From CAMTUH01 sp947084935 (GTDB taxonomy: Bacteria > Pseudomonadota > Gammaproteobacteria > Coxiellales > Coxiellaceae): a stretch of 64,000 bases of DNA. The stretch is taken from contig CAMTUH010000012.1 of assembly GCA_947084935.1 (NCBI GenBank), positions 50,939 to 114,938 of the forward strand, written 5' to 3'. Numbering within the stretch: position 1 is the first letter of the stretch; the number at the start of each line of letters is the position of its first letter. The notes under the pieces are model-generated. The model was given only the letters and a program-made list of their open reading frames with translations, searched no databases and had not been told where the DNA came from. Below are positions 16,688-26,526 of the stretch, piece by piece. The position numbers were made by a program, and so were the translations under genes.

Positions 16688-17800
16688 GTGATAATTTTTC
16701 GATATTTGTGCAAAGAAGTTGTTGCAACGCTCCTGGCCACCACGCTGATTCTGCTGATTATCTTTATCACCAATCAGTTTGTCCATTATCTTAATGACGC
16801 GGCGGATGGAAAGATCACGGTCCAAGCCGTCATGGAAATCATGTCGTTGCAGGTTCCCTTGCTCTTGGGGTACTTGTTGCCACTCAGTTTGTTTTTGGGC
16901 TTGTTGCTGACGTTGGGGCGGCTTTACGTGGATCACGAGATGGTGGTGTTGTCCGCTTGCGGTATGAGCCGTGCGCAGTGGGTCACGATGATTATGCTGT
17001 TGTCATTCGTGGTGATGGGTGCCGTAGCTTGGTTGATGTTATCCGTTGAGCCAAAAATGCAGTGGTATCGCGCGAAAATTTTAACAGCCGTTGCGACGAA
17101 TGCTTCCCTAGAGAAAATCATGCCAGGGCGATTTCAACCGCTTGGCAGTGACGGCAAGGTATTCTATGCCGCTCACGTGGATTCGCACCACCGAGGAATG
17201 AGTGATGTTTTTTTCGCGCAGCCTCAAAAGGTTCCTTCTGGGCCAGAGCGTTGGGATTTGGTGTCGGCCGATTACGCGGGAGAATTAAAGACTAAAGACG
17301 ACGGCTATTTTATTTTATTTAAAAAGGGATTTCGTTACGTGGGTACGCCGGGGCAATTGAAATTTGACGTCACTCAATTCGACCAGTATGGCGTTCGCTT
17401 AAACACACCAACGTTTGACATTGCCAATCGCGTGGAAGCGATGCCTACCCGTAAATTGTGGTATTTGCAGGCGCACGATCCCAAGGCCGCGGCGGAATTT
17501 CAGTGGCGGATTTCCATGCCAATTTCCGTCATGATTTTTGCGTTGTTGGCGGTACCGCTCAGTCAAGTGAGCCCACGGAAAGGCAAATTTGCGCAAGTGC
17601 TGCCGGCCGTTCTGATTTATATTGTGTACGCAAATTTAATGTTCATGGGGCGCGCTTGGATCGAAAAGGGTGTTATCAGTCCCTCGTTGGGCTTGTGGTG
17701 GATACACGGCTCTCTATTTTTATTAGCCGTTATTTTATTGTTTGGCCAATCGCGGTGGCGACGGCTGTTTTCATTTGCGCGGAGAACTCGATGCGCTTGA
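16688..17800 (+). CDS. lptF: LPS export permease LptF
   Basis: LptF is one of the two inner-membrane subunits of the LptB2FG transporter that extracts lipopolysaccharide. The protein starts (GTG)IIFRYLCKEVVATLLATT, matching the LptF N-terminus (IIIRYLVRE in E. coli). A start at 16628 would add 20 residues not seen in the family. Three N-terminal helices, a periplasmic beta-jellyroll region (about 120-260) and three C-terminal helices can be traced. It overlaps lptG by 10 bp. No strong ribosome binding site precedes the GTG. Confidence 0.92.
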   Translation: MIIFRYLCKEVVATLLATTLILLIIFITNQFVHYLNDAADGKITVQAVMEIMSLQVPLLLGYLLPLSLFLGLLLTLGRLYVDHEMVVLSACGMSRAQWVTMIMLLSFVVMGAVAWLMLSVEPKMQWYRAKILTAVATNASLEKIMPGRFQPLGSDGKVFYAAHVDSHHRGMSDVFFAQPQKVPSGPERWDLVSADYAGELKTKDDGYFILFKKGFRYVGTPGQLKFDVTQFDQYGVRLNTPTFDIANRVEAMPTRKLWYLQAHDPKAAAEFQWRISMPISVMIFALLAVPLSQVSPRKGKFAQVLPAVLIYIVYANLMFMGRAWIEKGVISPSLGLWWIHGSLFLLAVILLFGQSRWRRLFSFARRTRCA

Positions 17801-18864
17801 TTGACCGTTACATCAGAAATGCAGTCATCGGTGCGACGGGTTTGGTTGTATTGGTTTTATTGGGCGTTGAAAGTTTCATGGAGTTTATCACTCAACTGTC
17901 GGACATTGGAGTTTCGCATTACGGCATGGGGGAAGCATTTATCTATGTGCTTACGCAAATCCCCGTCGATTTATATCAACTTTTTCCGATGGCGGGATTT
18001 TTAGGTTGTTTGATTGGTTTGGGGCGGTTGGCTTCCAGCAGTCAATTAATTGTAATGCGTGCCGCGGGAGTATCCATTGGAGGTATCACGTGGTCGGTCA
18101 TCAAGGCGGCGTTAATCATGATGGTGGTCGTGACTTTTGTGGGGGAGTTTATTGCGCCTAAATTAGAGTCGCAAGGTGATTTTATAAAAGCAACCGCAAT
18201 GTCGCGGGCGGTTGGCTATAAAGCGGTGGGGGGCGTTTGGTTACGTGATGGATCTTCCTTTATTCATATTGGGAAGATTGATTCTCCACATGAAATCAGT
18301 GACGTGAGTCGTTTTGTGATTGATCAAAAGCATCATCTGTTATTGGCGAATTATGCGAACAAGGGCGTTTATGCCGATAAACATTGGACATTATTCAATG
18401 TCACTTCCAGTGCGTTTGGTGCCAATCGGATTAGCAAGGGCAGCGCGACCACGTTGCCGTTGAAGGTAGTCTTTGATCCCACGGAATTGCAAGAGGGGAA
18501 AAAGAGCATCGATCAGCAATCCATTTCCGCCTTGTATCGCGCTATTCGTTATCGAAATAAAGCCGGTTTAGAAACGAGTCAGTATAACTTTAACTTTTGG
18601 GAGCGAGTCATTCAGCCGTTTACGACGGTCATGATGATTTGTTTGGGAGTGCCCTTTATTTTTGGTTCGTTGCGATCGGCCAGTATGGGACTTCGCGTGT
18701 TAACGGGTGTTATTATCGGGTTCACGTTTTACATGTTGAATCAATTTTTTGGGCCATTTGCGATGGTTTATCAAATTCCCGCTGTTTTTGCTGCGTTAAC
18801 GCCGACCGTGCTATTCGTAGTGGCGTGTGGTATTCTCCTGCGCCGATTGGGGTCGGTATCATGA
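17791..18864 (+). CDS. lptG: LPS export permease LptG
   Basis: The partner of LptF has 357 residues. The start at 17791 (MRLIDRYIRNAVIGATG) has a GGAG box 6 nt upstream and gives the family N-terminus (LDRYIGK in E. coli). The much longer open frame upstream lies inside lptF. The order is an N-terminal helix block with QIPVDLYQLFPMAGFLGCLIGLGRLA (residues in two neighbouring helices), a periplasmic domain, then C-terminal helices. It overlaps lptF by 10 bp and prfC by 4 bp (ATGA). Confidence 0.93.
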   Translation: MRLIDRYIRNAVIGATGLVVLVLLGVESFMEFITQLSDIGVSHYGMGEAFIYVLTQIPVDLYQLFPMAGFLGCLIGLGRLASSSQLIVMRAAGVSIGGITWSVIKAALIMMVVVTFVGEFIAPKLESQGDFIKATAMSRAVGYKAVGGVWLRDGSSFIHIGKIDSPHEISDVSRFVIDQKHHLLLANYANKGVYADKHWTLFNVTSSAFGANRISKGSATTLPLKVVFDPTELQEGKKSIDQQSISALYRAIRYRNKAGLETSQYNFNFWERVIQPFTTVMMICLGVPFIFGSLRSASMGLRVLTGVIIGFTFYMLNQFFGPFAMVYQIPAVFAALTPTVLFVVACGILLRRLGSVS

Positions 18865-20444
18865 GTGAATCATTAGACAAGCACATTGCGAAATGCAGAA
18901 CGTTCGCCATCATCTCACATCCCGACGCGGGCAAAACGACGTTAACCGAAAAATTGTTATTGTTCGGTGGCGCTATTCAGTTTGCGGGTTCGATCAAGAG
19001 CCGTAAAGCATCGCGACACGCCACTTCCGACTGGATGGAATTGGAAAAGCAACGTGGTATTTCGGTCACGACTTCCGTCATGCAATTTCCTTATCGGGAT
19101 TACCTCATCAATTTGTTAGACACGCCGGGTCACGCGGATTTTACGGAAGATACGTATCGAACGCTGACGGCAGTCGATTCCGCGTTGATGGTGATTGATG
19201 CCGCTAAAGGGGTAGAGCCTCGGACCATTAAATTAATGGACGTGTGTCGGATGCGAAAAACACCGATCACGACTTTTATTAATAAATTGGATCGCGAGGG
19301 TCAAAACCCTATCGAATTGCTGGATGAAATTGAATCCATTTTGAAAATTCAATGCGCGCCAGTAACGTGGCCGATTGGCATGGGTAAACGGTTTAAGGGT
19401 ATTTATCATTTGTTAGAAGATGCAATTTATCTCTACGAGTCTGGAAAAAAAGACCGTATTGGTGAAATCAGAAAAATCGTTGGGCTGAATAATCCTGATT
19501 TGGATAAAGAAATTGATGATCTTGCGGATGAATTGCGTGGTGAAATTGAATTGGTGAAAGGAGCGAGTCACCCTTTTAATCTTGCCAACTATTTAGCGGC
19601 TGAATCGACCCCGGTGTTTTTTGGTTCGGCGATTAATAATTTTGGAATACGGGAATTGTTGAACGCATTTGTGGAACACGCGCCGCCACCCCAACCCCGT
19701 GAGGCGGATCAGCGCGTGGTGGATCCGCATGAGAATAAATTCACCGGATTCGTATTTAAAATTCAAGCCAACATGGATCCGGGACACCGCGATCGAGTTG
19801 CGTTTGTACGGGTTGCGTCAGGTCATTATCATCAAGGTATGCGTTTATACCAAGTACGCTTGGATAAGGAAATCACGGTCAATCAAGTGCTCACGTTTAT
19901 GGCGGGTGAGCGTGGGCACACCGATGAAGCATGGCCCGGTGACATCATCGGCATTCACAATCACGGCACGATTCAAATTGGTGATACCTTTAGTGAAGGA
20001 GAAGAAATTAAATTTACGGGCATTCCTAATTTTGCACCGGAATTATTTCGATTAGTGCGATTGAAAGATCCCTTGAAACAGAAAGCCTTGTTAAAAGGAT
20101 TAACGCAGCTGTCTGAGGAGGGAGCGACGCAAGTATTTCGCCCGTTATTAAGCAACGAGTTAATTTTGGGCGCGGTGGGTGAATTGCAATTTGATGTGGT
20201 GGCTTATCGGTTAGTGAATGAATACAATGCCCCGTGTGTGTATGAAGCCGTGAACGTAGTTTCCGCGCGTTGGATCGAGTGTGAAGATCGAGAGCAGTTG
20301 GAAAAATTCAAAAGCGAACAAGAGCGCCATTTAGCACTCGATAGCGGAAGACACCTCACGTACTTGGCGCCATCGCGAGTCAATTTAGATATCACAATGG
20401 AAAAATACCCTAAAATCCAGTTCCATACTACGCGGGAACATTAG
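18861..20444 (+). CDS. prfC: Peptide chain release factor 3
   Basis: RF3 is the GTPase that recycles RF1/RF2 from the ribosome. The 527 residues start MSESLDKHIAKCRTFAIISH, followed by the P-loop HPDAGKTTLTEKLL, switch II DTPGHADF and NKLD (TFINKLDREG). The length matches the E. coli protein (529). The start overlaps the lptG stop in an ATGA, which settles it against the longer frame that begins inside lptG. Confidence 0.96.
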   Translation: MSESLDKHIAKCRTFAIISHPDAGKTTLTEKLLLFGGAIQFAGSIKSRKASRHATSDWMELEKQRGISVTTSVMQFPYRDYLINLLDTPGHADFTEDTYRTLTAVDSALMVIDAAKGVEPRTIKLMDVCRMRKTPITTFINKLDREGQNPIELLDEIESILKIQCAPVTWPIGMGKRFKGIYHLLEDAIYLYESGKKDRIGEIRKIVGLNNPDLDKEIDDLADELRGEIELVKGASHPFNLANYLAAESTPVFFGSAINNFGIRELLNAFVEHAPPPQPREADQRVVDPHENKFTGFVFKIQANMDPGHRDRVAFVRVASGHYHQGMRLYQVRLDKEITVNQVLTFMAGERGHTDEAWPGDIIGIHNHGTIQIGDTFSEGEEIKFTGIPNFAPELFRLVRLKDPLKQKALLKGLTQLSEEGATQVFRPLLSNELILGAVGELQFDVVAYRLVNEYNAPCVYEAVNVVSARWIECEDREQLEKFKSEQERHLALDSGRHLTYLAPSRVNLDITMEKYPKIQFHTTREH

Positions 20445-20517
20445 TTGATGGCTGTTTTCCTTTTATAGGCAGTTGCTTTATAATCGGCGAAGTTTTTGGC
20501 TGAGAGTATAAGGAATC

Positions 20518-21285
20518 ATGAAAAAAATAGTCGTGTTGTCTTTAATCTGTATTTTATTAGTAGGTTGCGGAAGGAAAGACGTTGATCCGTTTGCGGCGTA
20601 TCGAAACAAAACCTCAACTGAATTGTTCACCGGCGGTGAAAAAGCCCTGTACAAAGAAAACTACGCTGAGGCGGTGAAATATTTTGAAGCCTTAGATGCG
20701 ATTTATCCGTTTGGGCCCTATTCGCAACAAGGGCAGCTCGACGTGATTTACGCTTATCATAAGAGTGGGGATGACGCGAGCGCTGTTGCAGCCGCCGATC
20801 GATATATTCGCCTTTATCCCCAAGGGGAGCACACGGATTACGCTTATTACATGCGTGGTGTCGTGGGTTTTCTGCAGGGATTGTCGTGGCTGCAGAAACT
20901 AGCGGGCGTTGATCCTGCGCCTCGAGACGTGAGCACGTTGCAGCAGTCGTATGCTTCTTTTGCCGCATTAACGAAAGAATTTCCGTCCAGTCCGTATACG
21001 CCGGATAGCCGACTGCGGATGGCGTATATTCGAAATTTAATGGCTCGGCGCGAAATTTTAATTGCGAATTTTTATTATGGAAGACGTGCGTACGTGGCCG
21101 CGGCCAATCGAGCTGCTTACGTAGTACAACATTACGAACGCTCGCCTTACGTCATTCAGGCGTTGGCGCTTATGGTGAAATCGTATCGCGCACTGGACTT
21201 ACAACAAATGGCCGATTCGACGTACCAAATTTTGCAAGCGAGCTACCCGAATTCGCCTGAATTTCGCGAGTTGAAAAGGACTTAA
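20518..21285 (+). CDS. bamD: Outer membrane assembly lipoprotein BamD
   Basis: The 255-residue lipoprotein has the signal peptide MKKIVVLSLICILLVGC with the lipobox LVGC (Cys17). TPR-like helices follow: ALYKENYAEAVKYFEALDA, AYHKSGDDASAVAAADRYIR, and a C-terminal unit ending in QMADSTYQILQASYPN. BamD, with BamA, folds outer-membrane proteins. A TATAAT box (20479-20484) lies 33 bp before the start with a weak -35, so a private promoter is possible. Confidence 0.93.
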   Translation: MKKIVVLSLICILLVGCGRKDVDPFAAYRNKTSTELFTGGEKALYKENYAEAVKYFEALDAIYPFGPYSQQGQLDVIYAYHKSGDDASAVAAADRYIRLYPQGEHTDYAYYMRGVVGFLQGLSWLQKLAGVDPAPRDVSTLQQSYASFAALTKEFPSSPYTPDSRLRMAYIRNLMARREILIANFYYGRRAYVAAANRAAYVVQHYERSPYVIQALALMVKSYRALDLQQMADSTYQILQASYPNSPEFRELKRT

Positions 21286-21317
21286 GGCTGCCGTTGCGAG
21301 GCGCCTTTTAATGGACT

Positions 21318-21911
21318 ATGAGTCAATCGCATATAGCAAACACCGTGGGCGGTTTACGGGGATATATCCTGAGGCGCGTCGTTCACGTTGCCATTGGTAT
21401 TGTTCCCTTACTTTATTACGCGTACGGTGCCATCGTCGCACAATTTTTCCACTTAACCGCACCTCAATTATTGCTGGTGGTCATCGGGCTCAATGTTGTT
21501 ATTGAAGTCTTTCGACTGAAGTTCAAATGGACGCTGTTGGGTCATCGCGTTCACGAGGCGCGAACGATTTCTTCTTTTGCGTGGGGAGTGTTAAGCCTCT
21601 GTTTGGTCTTGTTGTTTGCGCCCGGCAAAGAATATGCGATTCCAATTATTTGGTCGTGCGCGTTGGTCGATCCGCTGCTGGGTGAATTGCGTCGTACTGA
21701 GTTAAATCGGGATCTTGTTATGCTGATCGGGATGATTGTCGTTGCACTGATTTGGTGGCTGGCTACCGTTTGGCTGGGAACGGCGTGGCAGTTGGCTTTG
21801 TTGATGGGTCCTTTGATTGTAGGCTTGGAAGCGCCTAATTTTCGTTGGATCGATGATAATGCATTGATGCAAATTGTTCCGCTTTTAATTATTCTTCTGT
21901 TATATGATTGA
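21318..21911 (+). CDS. Multi-pass membrane protein, possibly dolichol/phytol kinase or phosphatidate cytidylyltransferase-like
   Basis: The 197 residues form about six hydrophobic segments. The first contains RRVVHVAIGIVPLLYYAYG and the second is followed by NVVIEVFRLKFK. An Arg-x-x-His before the first helix, a Glu-x-x-Arg after the second and an ALVDPLLGELRR motif later are reminiscent of polyprenol kinase and CDP-diglyceride synthase-like families. That resemblance is weak, so function remains open. It follows bamD by 32 bp and may share its transcript. Confidence 0.5.
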   Translation: MSQSHIANTVGGLRGYILRRVVHVAIGIVPLLYYAYGAIVAQFFHLTAPQLLLVVIGLNVVIEVFRLKFKWTLLGHRVHEARTISSFAWGVLSLCLVLLFAPGKEYAIPIIWSCALVDPLLGELRRTELNRDLVMLIGMIVVALIWWLATVWLGTAWQLALLMGPLIVGLEAPNFRWIDDNALMQIVPLLIILLLYD

Positions 21912-21959
21912 TTATCTCCTGCACTTGAAAATGCGAACTCATGGAATGGAGATTATTCT

Positions 21960-22155
21960 GGAACGATCCGGAGGAAGTAACAAGCTCCCGGGCATTCCTC
22001 GGCTTGCGCCGTCTTGGAATAAACCGGTCGCGAAATTCGACGTCCCTGTCTCAGGATTCGCTCCCTGGGACTTCCAGTCCCAGGGCCCGGTTTATTCCGG
22101 CGCGGCTCAGCCTGCGGATGCTTGAGGGAGCTTGTTACTTCCTCCGGATCGTTCC
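21960..22155. repeat. Large inverted-repeat element with perfect 30-bp ends
   Basis: Positions 21960-21989 (starting GGAACGATCCGGAGGAAGTA) are the exact reverse complement of 22126-22155. Inner segments GGAATAAACCGG and CCGGTTTATTCC also pair, giving a hairpin of about 200 nt. Both strands carry short open frames, but these are mirror images created by the palindrome and not real genes. No transposase is present, so it resembles a non-autonomous (MITE-like) element. Confidence 0.8.
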
Positions 22156-22196
22156 GGAACAATTTCAAGGGGATTGTTTTAATTCGCATCTCGAAG

Positions 22197-22302
22197 TCAA
22201 ATAAGTTTTTGTGCATTCGTGAGGGGCGTCGCGACCAAGGAGGGTAAGAAGCGCCGAGTACAGGATGTACGTCCCCGAATGAATGTACAAAAACTTATTT
22301 GA
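22197..22302. repeat. Second hairpin element (TCAAATAAGTTTTTGT ends)
   Basis: TCAAATAAGTTTTTGTGCATTCG at the left is mirrored by CGAATGAATGTACAAAAACT plus TATTTGA at the right, with a GGCGTCGCGACC...AAGCGCCGAG centre. It lies 41 bp after the first element. The two elements fill nearly all of the 469-bp gap between the membrane protein gene and fadE. The remaining 78 bp before fadE hold the ribosome binding site. Confidence 0.75.
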
Positions 22303-22380
22303 CGGAACACTAGAATCATTTTTTAAAGGTTCGCAGCTTGAAGTAGAATGGGTATATACTGATGTGAAAATGGAGGTCGA

Positions 22381-24825
22381 ATGGTTGTTGCAATCTGGAT
22401 TATCGTGTTTATCGCGGCGGCGATTGTTTTATCTTTTAATCGAGCCTCTCTTATTGTCTGGACGATTAGCTACGCGGCGTTATTGATTCTGGTTTCGGTA
22501 TTCTGTCCCATCAGCACGGCCGGTCTTATTATTTTGTGGCTCGTGTTTTTGGTTCCCGCCGTTATTTTAAATGTTACAACACTGCGCCGTTGGTTATTTA
22601 CTCGCAGTATATTATTGCTGTATCGGAAAGTGATGCCGCACATGTCCGTGACGGAGCGCGAGGCGTTAACCGCTGGCAATGTCGGTTGGGAAGGTGAGAT
22701 TTTCACGGGCATGCCAAATTGGGATAAATTGCGCGCCATTCCTCAAGGAAAATTATCCGACGAAGAACAGGCGTTTCTGGACGGTCCCGTTGAAGAATTG
22801 TGCGGCATGATCAGCAATTGGGACATTAATCAGCGCTACTTTGACATTCCACAACCGATTTGGGATCACCTAAAAAAATACGGTTATTTTGGATTAATTA
22901 TTCCGAAGGCTTATGGCGGTAAGGAATTTTCTGCGTTAGCGCATTCACAAATTATTACCAAATTGTGCACGGTCAGTGTGGCCGTGGGAACGGTTGCCAG
23001 CGTGCCCAACTCACTCGGGCCGGGAGAATTGCTGCTGCATTACGGAACCGAGCAGCAAAAAAATCATTATTTGCCGCGTTTGGCGCGTGGAGAGGACATT
23101 CCGTGTTTTGCGTTGACGAGTCCGGTTGCAGGATCGGACGCGAGTTCGATCGCCGATTATGGCGTCATTTGTCGCCACGAGTTCGACGGCAAGGAACAAT
23201 TAGCGATTCGATTACATTGGAAAAAACGGTATATCACGTTATCGCCGGTGGCGACGTTGATTGGTTTGGCCTTTAAATTATACGATCCGGATCATTTGTT
23301 CGGTACACGCGAAGATATCGGTATCACCTGCGCACTGATCCCAGCTAATACGCCGGGTGTAAAAACAGGGCGGCGGCATTATCCGCTGTGTTGTGCTTTT
23401 CCTAATGGCCCCACGGAAGGACACGATGTCCTTATTCCAATGGATTGGATCATCGGTGGACCGAAAATGGCGGGACACGGTTGGCGTATGCTGATGGAAT
23501 CCTTAGCGGAAGGGCGAAGTATTTCTCTGCCATCGATGGTGTGTGGTGGCTCCAAACGCGTGTTGTTTGCGAGTGGTGCGTACGCACGCATTCGAGAGCA
23601 GTTTCACACGTATATTGGTGCCTTTGGGGGGGTTCAAGAAGCGTTGGCGTGCATCGGGGGTTACACCTATTTAATGGAGGCCACTCGATTGTTCACCGTG
23701 ACGATGGTGGATCGAGGAATTAAACCTGCCGTGGCTTCGGCCATCAGCAAATGCCACACCACGGAGATGAGCCGCACCGTTTTGAATCGTGCGATGGACG
23801 TGCACGGAGGAAAAGGGATTTGCATGGGGCCACACAATTATGTCGCGCAAACCTATATCGAATGTCCCATCAGCATTACGGTGGAAGGCGCAAATATTTT
23901 AACGAGGTCTATGATTATTTTCGGGCAGGGCGCTATTCGGTGTCATCCTTACGTGTTGAGGGAGATGATGGCCGCACAAGAAAACGATGAAAGTAAAGCG
24001 GTGCGTGTGTTCGATAAAGCTTTATTTGGGCACATCGGTTATTTCATCAGCAATGCTACTCGTGCTTTTTGGTTGGGATTAAGCAAAGGGCGCTTAACGT
24101 TGGCTCCGCGCGGTGAATTAAAAAAATATTATCAGCAATTTTCTCAGTATGCGGCAGCGTTTGCTTTTGTAGCTGATATGGCCATGATCAGCATCGGTGG
24201 TAAATTAAAACGAAAAGAACGATTGTCTGGACGCTTGGGTGATCTCTTGAGCTTTTTATATCTGGGCTCTGCGGCAATTAAATTTTATGAACTTAATGCC
24301 GAACCGGAAATGCTTCCTTTTGTGCGGTGGGCCTGCGAAGACCTTTTATATCGGATCCAAACTCAGTTGCATGAATTTTTATTAAATATGCCTGCTCGCT
24401 GGTTGGCCGGTTTGCTACGCATGATTGTTTTTCCCTTGGGAAGACGCTTGAAGCCGCCAAGCGATCGCTTGGGTACAGAAATCGCTAATTTATTGGTGTA
24501 TCCCAGTCGGGCGCGTGAGCGGTTATCGCAGCACGTGTATATTCGAAATACGCCGAATAATCCGATCGGACTGATTGAGACGGTGCTGAACCAGGTAATT
24601 GCGGCTGAACCGTTGGAGAAAAAATTGCGGGAAGTATCGCGTGAAAATAAAATAAAAGGCAAGACTTATGAGGAAACCGTTGGCTTGGCACAAGAAGCGC
24701 GGTTGATCAGCGCGGAAGAAGCTCATCAATTATTACATGTTCGTGCAGCGCGAATGTCGATTATCAATGTGGATGATTTTGCGCTCGAAGAGATAACACG
24801 TCGATTTGTTCACGAGGAATCGTAA
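22381..24825 (+). CDS. fadE: Acyl-CoA dehydrogenase FadE
   Basis: The 814 residues have the length of the large gammaproteobacterial FadE, the FAD enzyme of the first beta-oxidation step. Two or three N-terminal hydrophobic helices (about 1-75) would place it at the membrane. The dehydrogenase body holds ELCGMISNWDINQRYFDIPQ, YGFGGLIIPK-like KYGYFGLIIPKAYGGKEFSA, FALTSPVAGSDASS and MDVHGGKGICMGPHN. A strong GGAGGT box precedes the ATG. fadD follows with no gap (adjacent codons), so the two genes are surely co-expressed. Confidence 0.95.
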   Translation: MVVAIWIIVFIAAAIVLSFNRASLIVWTISYAALLILVSVFCPISTAGLIILWLVFLVPAVILNVTTLRRWLFTRSILLLYRKVMPHMSVTEREALTAGNVGWEGEIFTGMPNWDKLRAIPQGKLSDEEQAFLDGPVEELCGMISNWDINQRYFDIPQPIWDHLKKYGYFGLIIPKAYGGKEFSALAHSQIITKLCTVSVAVGTVASVPNSLGPGELLLHYGTEQQKNHYLPRLARGEDIPCFALTSPVAGSDASSIADYGVICRHEFDGKEQLAIRLHWKKRYITLSPVATLIGLAFKLYDPDHLFGTREDIGITCALIPANTPGVKTGRRHYPLCCAFPNGPTEGHDVLIPMDWIIGGPKMAGHGWRMLMESLAEGRSISLPSMVCGGSKRVLFASGAYARIREQFHTYIGAFGGVQEALACIGGYTYLMEATRLFTVTMVDRGIKPAVASAISKCHTTEMSRTVLNRAMDVHGGKGICMGPHNYVAQTYIECPISITVEGANILTRSMIIFGQGAIRCHPYVLREMMAAQENDESKAVRVFDKALFGHIGYFISNATRAFWLGLSKGRLTLAPRGELKKYYQQFSQYAAAFAFVADMAMISIGGKLKRKERLSGRLGDLLSFLYLGSAAIKFYELNAEPEMLPFVRWACEDLLYRIQTQLHEFLLNMPARWLAGLLRMIVFPLGRRLKPPSDRLGTEIANLLVYPSRARERLSQHVYIRNTPNNPIGLIETVLNQVIAAEPLEKKLREVSRENKIKGKTYEETVGLAQEARLISAEEAHQLLHVRAARMSIINVDDFALEEITRRFVHEES

Positions 24826-26502
24826 ATGGATAAAGTGTGGCTTAAGAGTTACCCACCGGATGTGCCGGTCACTCTGGATTTTGATCGTACCCGTTCACTC
24901 ATCGATGCTTTTGAGTCGCAATGCGAACAATTCAGCAAACACACCGCATTTATTAATTTTGGCGTGAAATTAACTTATCATCAGATGGATAAACTCACTC
25001 AGGCTTTTGCGGCTTTTTTACAGAAACATTTGCATCTGAAGAAAGGAGAGCGGTTTGCGATCATGATGCCGAATACTCTGCAATTTCCGATTGCATTGTT
25101 GGGCGCTCTGCGAGCGGGCCTCGTGATTGTGAACGTGAATCCGTTGTACACGGCTAGGGAGTTGGCGCATCAACTTCAAGATTCTGGTGCAACGGCCATT
25201 ATCGTTTTAGAAAATTTTGCGCGTGAATTATCGATGGCGCTGCCGAAAACAAGCGTAAAACACGTGATTGTGGCCCAACTCGGAGATTGTTTGGGCTGGA
25301 TCAAAGGAAACCTAGCGAATTTTTTAGTGAAACACGTGAAACGCATGGTTCCCTCGTGGCGGATTCAAGAGGCCATTTATTTTAAAGAAGTGATCCGTGT
25401 TGGAAAAGCCTTACCCTTTGAAAAAGTTACGGTGAGTGCCGACGACGCTGCTTTTTTGCAATACACGGGAGGAACGACGGGTGTTGCGAAAGGGGCCGTG
25501 TTAACGCACGGCAATATCAGTGCGAATGTGGCTCAGTGTTTGGCGTGGGTTAAATCCAAATTGACGGTGGGCCATGAAATAGTATTGGCAGCGCTTCCCC
25601 TGTATCACATTTTTTCGTTGACGGTGTGTTGTTTTTGTTTTATGGCGTTGGGGTCTGCAAGCTTGTTAATCACGAATCCACGCGATTTGAAGGGATTGAT
25701 CAAGACACTTCACAAATTTCCAACGACTATTTTTGTCGGTATTAATACATTATTTAACGGCTTGCTCCACCACGCGAATTTCAAGCAAGCCAATTTTTCG
25801 CGTTTGAAATTGGTGATTGCCGGTGGCATGGCGATGCAAAAGCCCGTCGCGGAAGCTTGGTTTAAGCAGACTCAAACGGTGGTCGTGGAGGGCTATGGTT
25901 TGACGGAGGCCAGTCCTGTTGTCACGATTAATCCGATTAATTTAAAAAATTATAACGGCAGTATTGGGTTGCCGATTCCGGATACGGAAGTATTGATTCG
26001 TGACGATCAAGGCGCTGAATTACCGTTCGATCAGTCAGGCGAATTGTTCGTGCGCGGTCCCCAAGTGATGAAGGGTTATTGGGAAAAGCCCGATGAAACT
26101 GCGCTGGTATTAGATAAAGAAGGCTGGCTCGCCACTGGTGATATCGCAAAAATAGATGAGCGTGGATTTCTTTACATTTTAGATCGAAAAAAAGATATGA
26201 TTTTAGTCTCTGGGTTTAACGTGTATCCGAATGAAATTGAAGAAGTAATTGCATCGCATCCCGATGTTCGCGAAGTGGCGGTGATTGGTGTTCCCAGCGA
26301 GCAAACGGGCGAAGCCATTAAAGCGTTTATCGTTAAAAAAGATGATAAATTGACGAAGCAAGAAGTTATCTCTTTTTGCCGTGCGCAACTCACGCCGTAT
26401 AAAATTCCCCACTTTATCGAATTCCGCCACCAGCTTCCCAAGACCAACGTGGGGAAGGTGCTGCGCCGGATGTTAAAGGAGGAAGAGAGGGCGAAGAAAT
26501 AA
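24826..26502 (+). CDS. fadD: Long-chain fatty acid-CoA ligase
   Basis: The 558 residues match FadD. It has the AMP-binding P-loop YTGGTTGVAKGA (about 213-224), EGYGLTEASPV, the adenylate motif WLATGDIAKIDERGFL and DRKKDMILVSGFNVYPNEIE (FACS signature). It activates imported fatty acids with ATP and CoA for FadE. The start codon follows the fadE stop directly. The residues before the stop (RMLKEEERAKK) are typical of the C-terminal lysine-rich end. Confidence 0.96.
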   Translation: MDKVWLKSYPPDVPVTLDFDRTRSLIDAFESQCEQFSKHTAFINFGVKLTYHQMDKLTQAFAAFLQKHLHLKKGERFAIMMPNTLQFPIALLGALRAGLVIVNVNPLYTARELAHQLQDSGATAIIVLENFARELSMALPKTSVKHVIVAQLGDCLGWIKGNLANFLVKHVKRMVPSWRIQEAIYFKEVIRVGKALPFEKVTVSADDAAFLQYTGGTTGVAKGAVLTHGNISANVAQCLAWVKSKLTVGHEIVLAALPLYHIFSLTVCCFCFMALGSASLLITNPRDLKGLIKTLHKFPTTIFVGINTLFNGLLHHANFKQANFSRLKLVIAGGMAMQKPVAEAWFKQTQTVVVEGYGLTEASPVVTINPINLKNYNGSIGLPIPDTEVLIRDDQGAELPFDQSGELFVRGPQVMKGYWEKPDETALVLDKEGWLATGDIAKIDERGFLYILDRKKDMILVSGFNVYPNEIEEVIASHPDVREVAVIGVPSEQTGEAIKAFIVKKDDKLTKQEVISFCRAQLTPYKIPHFIEFRHQLPKTNVGKVLRRMLKEEERAKK

Positions 26503-26526
26503 CGCAACGCCCACTCAATTGTTCAC

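Noticed and set aside
17458..17790. In-frame upstream extension of lptG
   Set aside because: It lies inside lptF in another frame. The ATG at 17791 has a good ribosome binding site and gives the family N-terminus.
18597..18860. In-frame upstream extension of prfC
   Set aside because: It overlaps lptG, and the RF3 N-terminus begins at the ATGA overlap at 18861.
21960..22155. Complete insertion sequence
   Set aside because: Terminal inverted repeats are present but there is no transposase frame between them.
21904..22216. Open frames of 73-87 codons on both strands, sharing peptides such as NDPEEVTSS and GACYFLRIVPE
   Set aside because: They are mirror translations of the long inverted repeat at 21960-22155 and have no ribosome binding sites.
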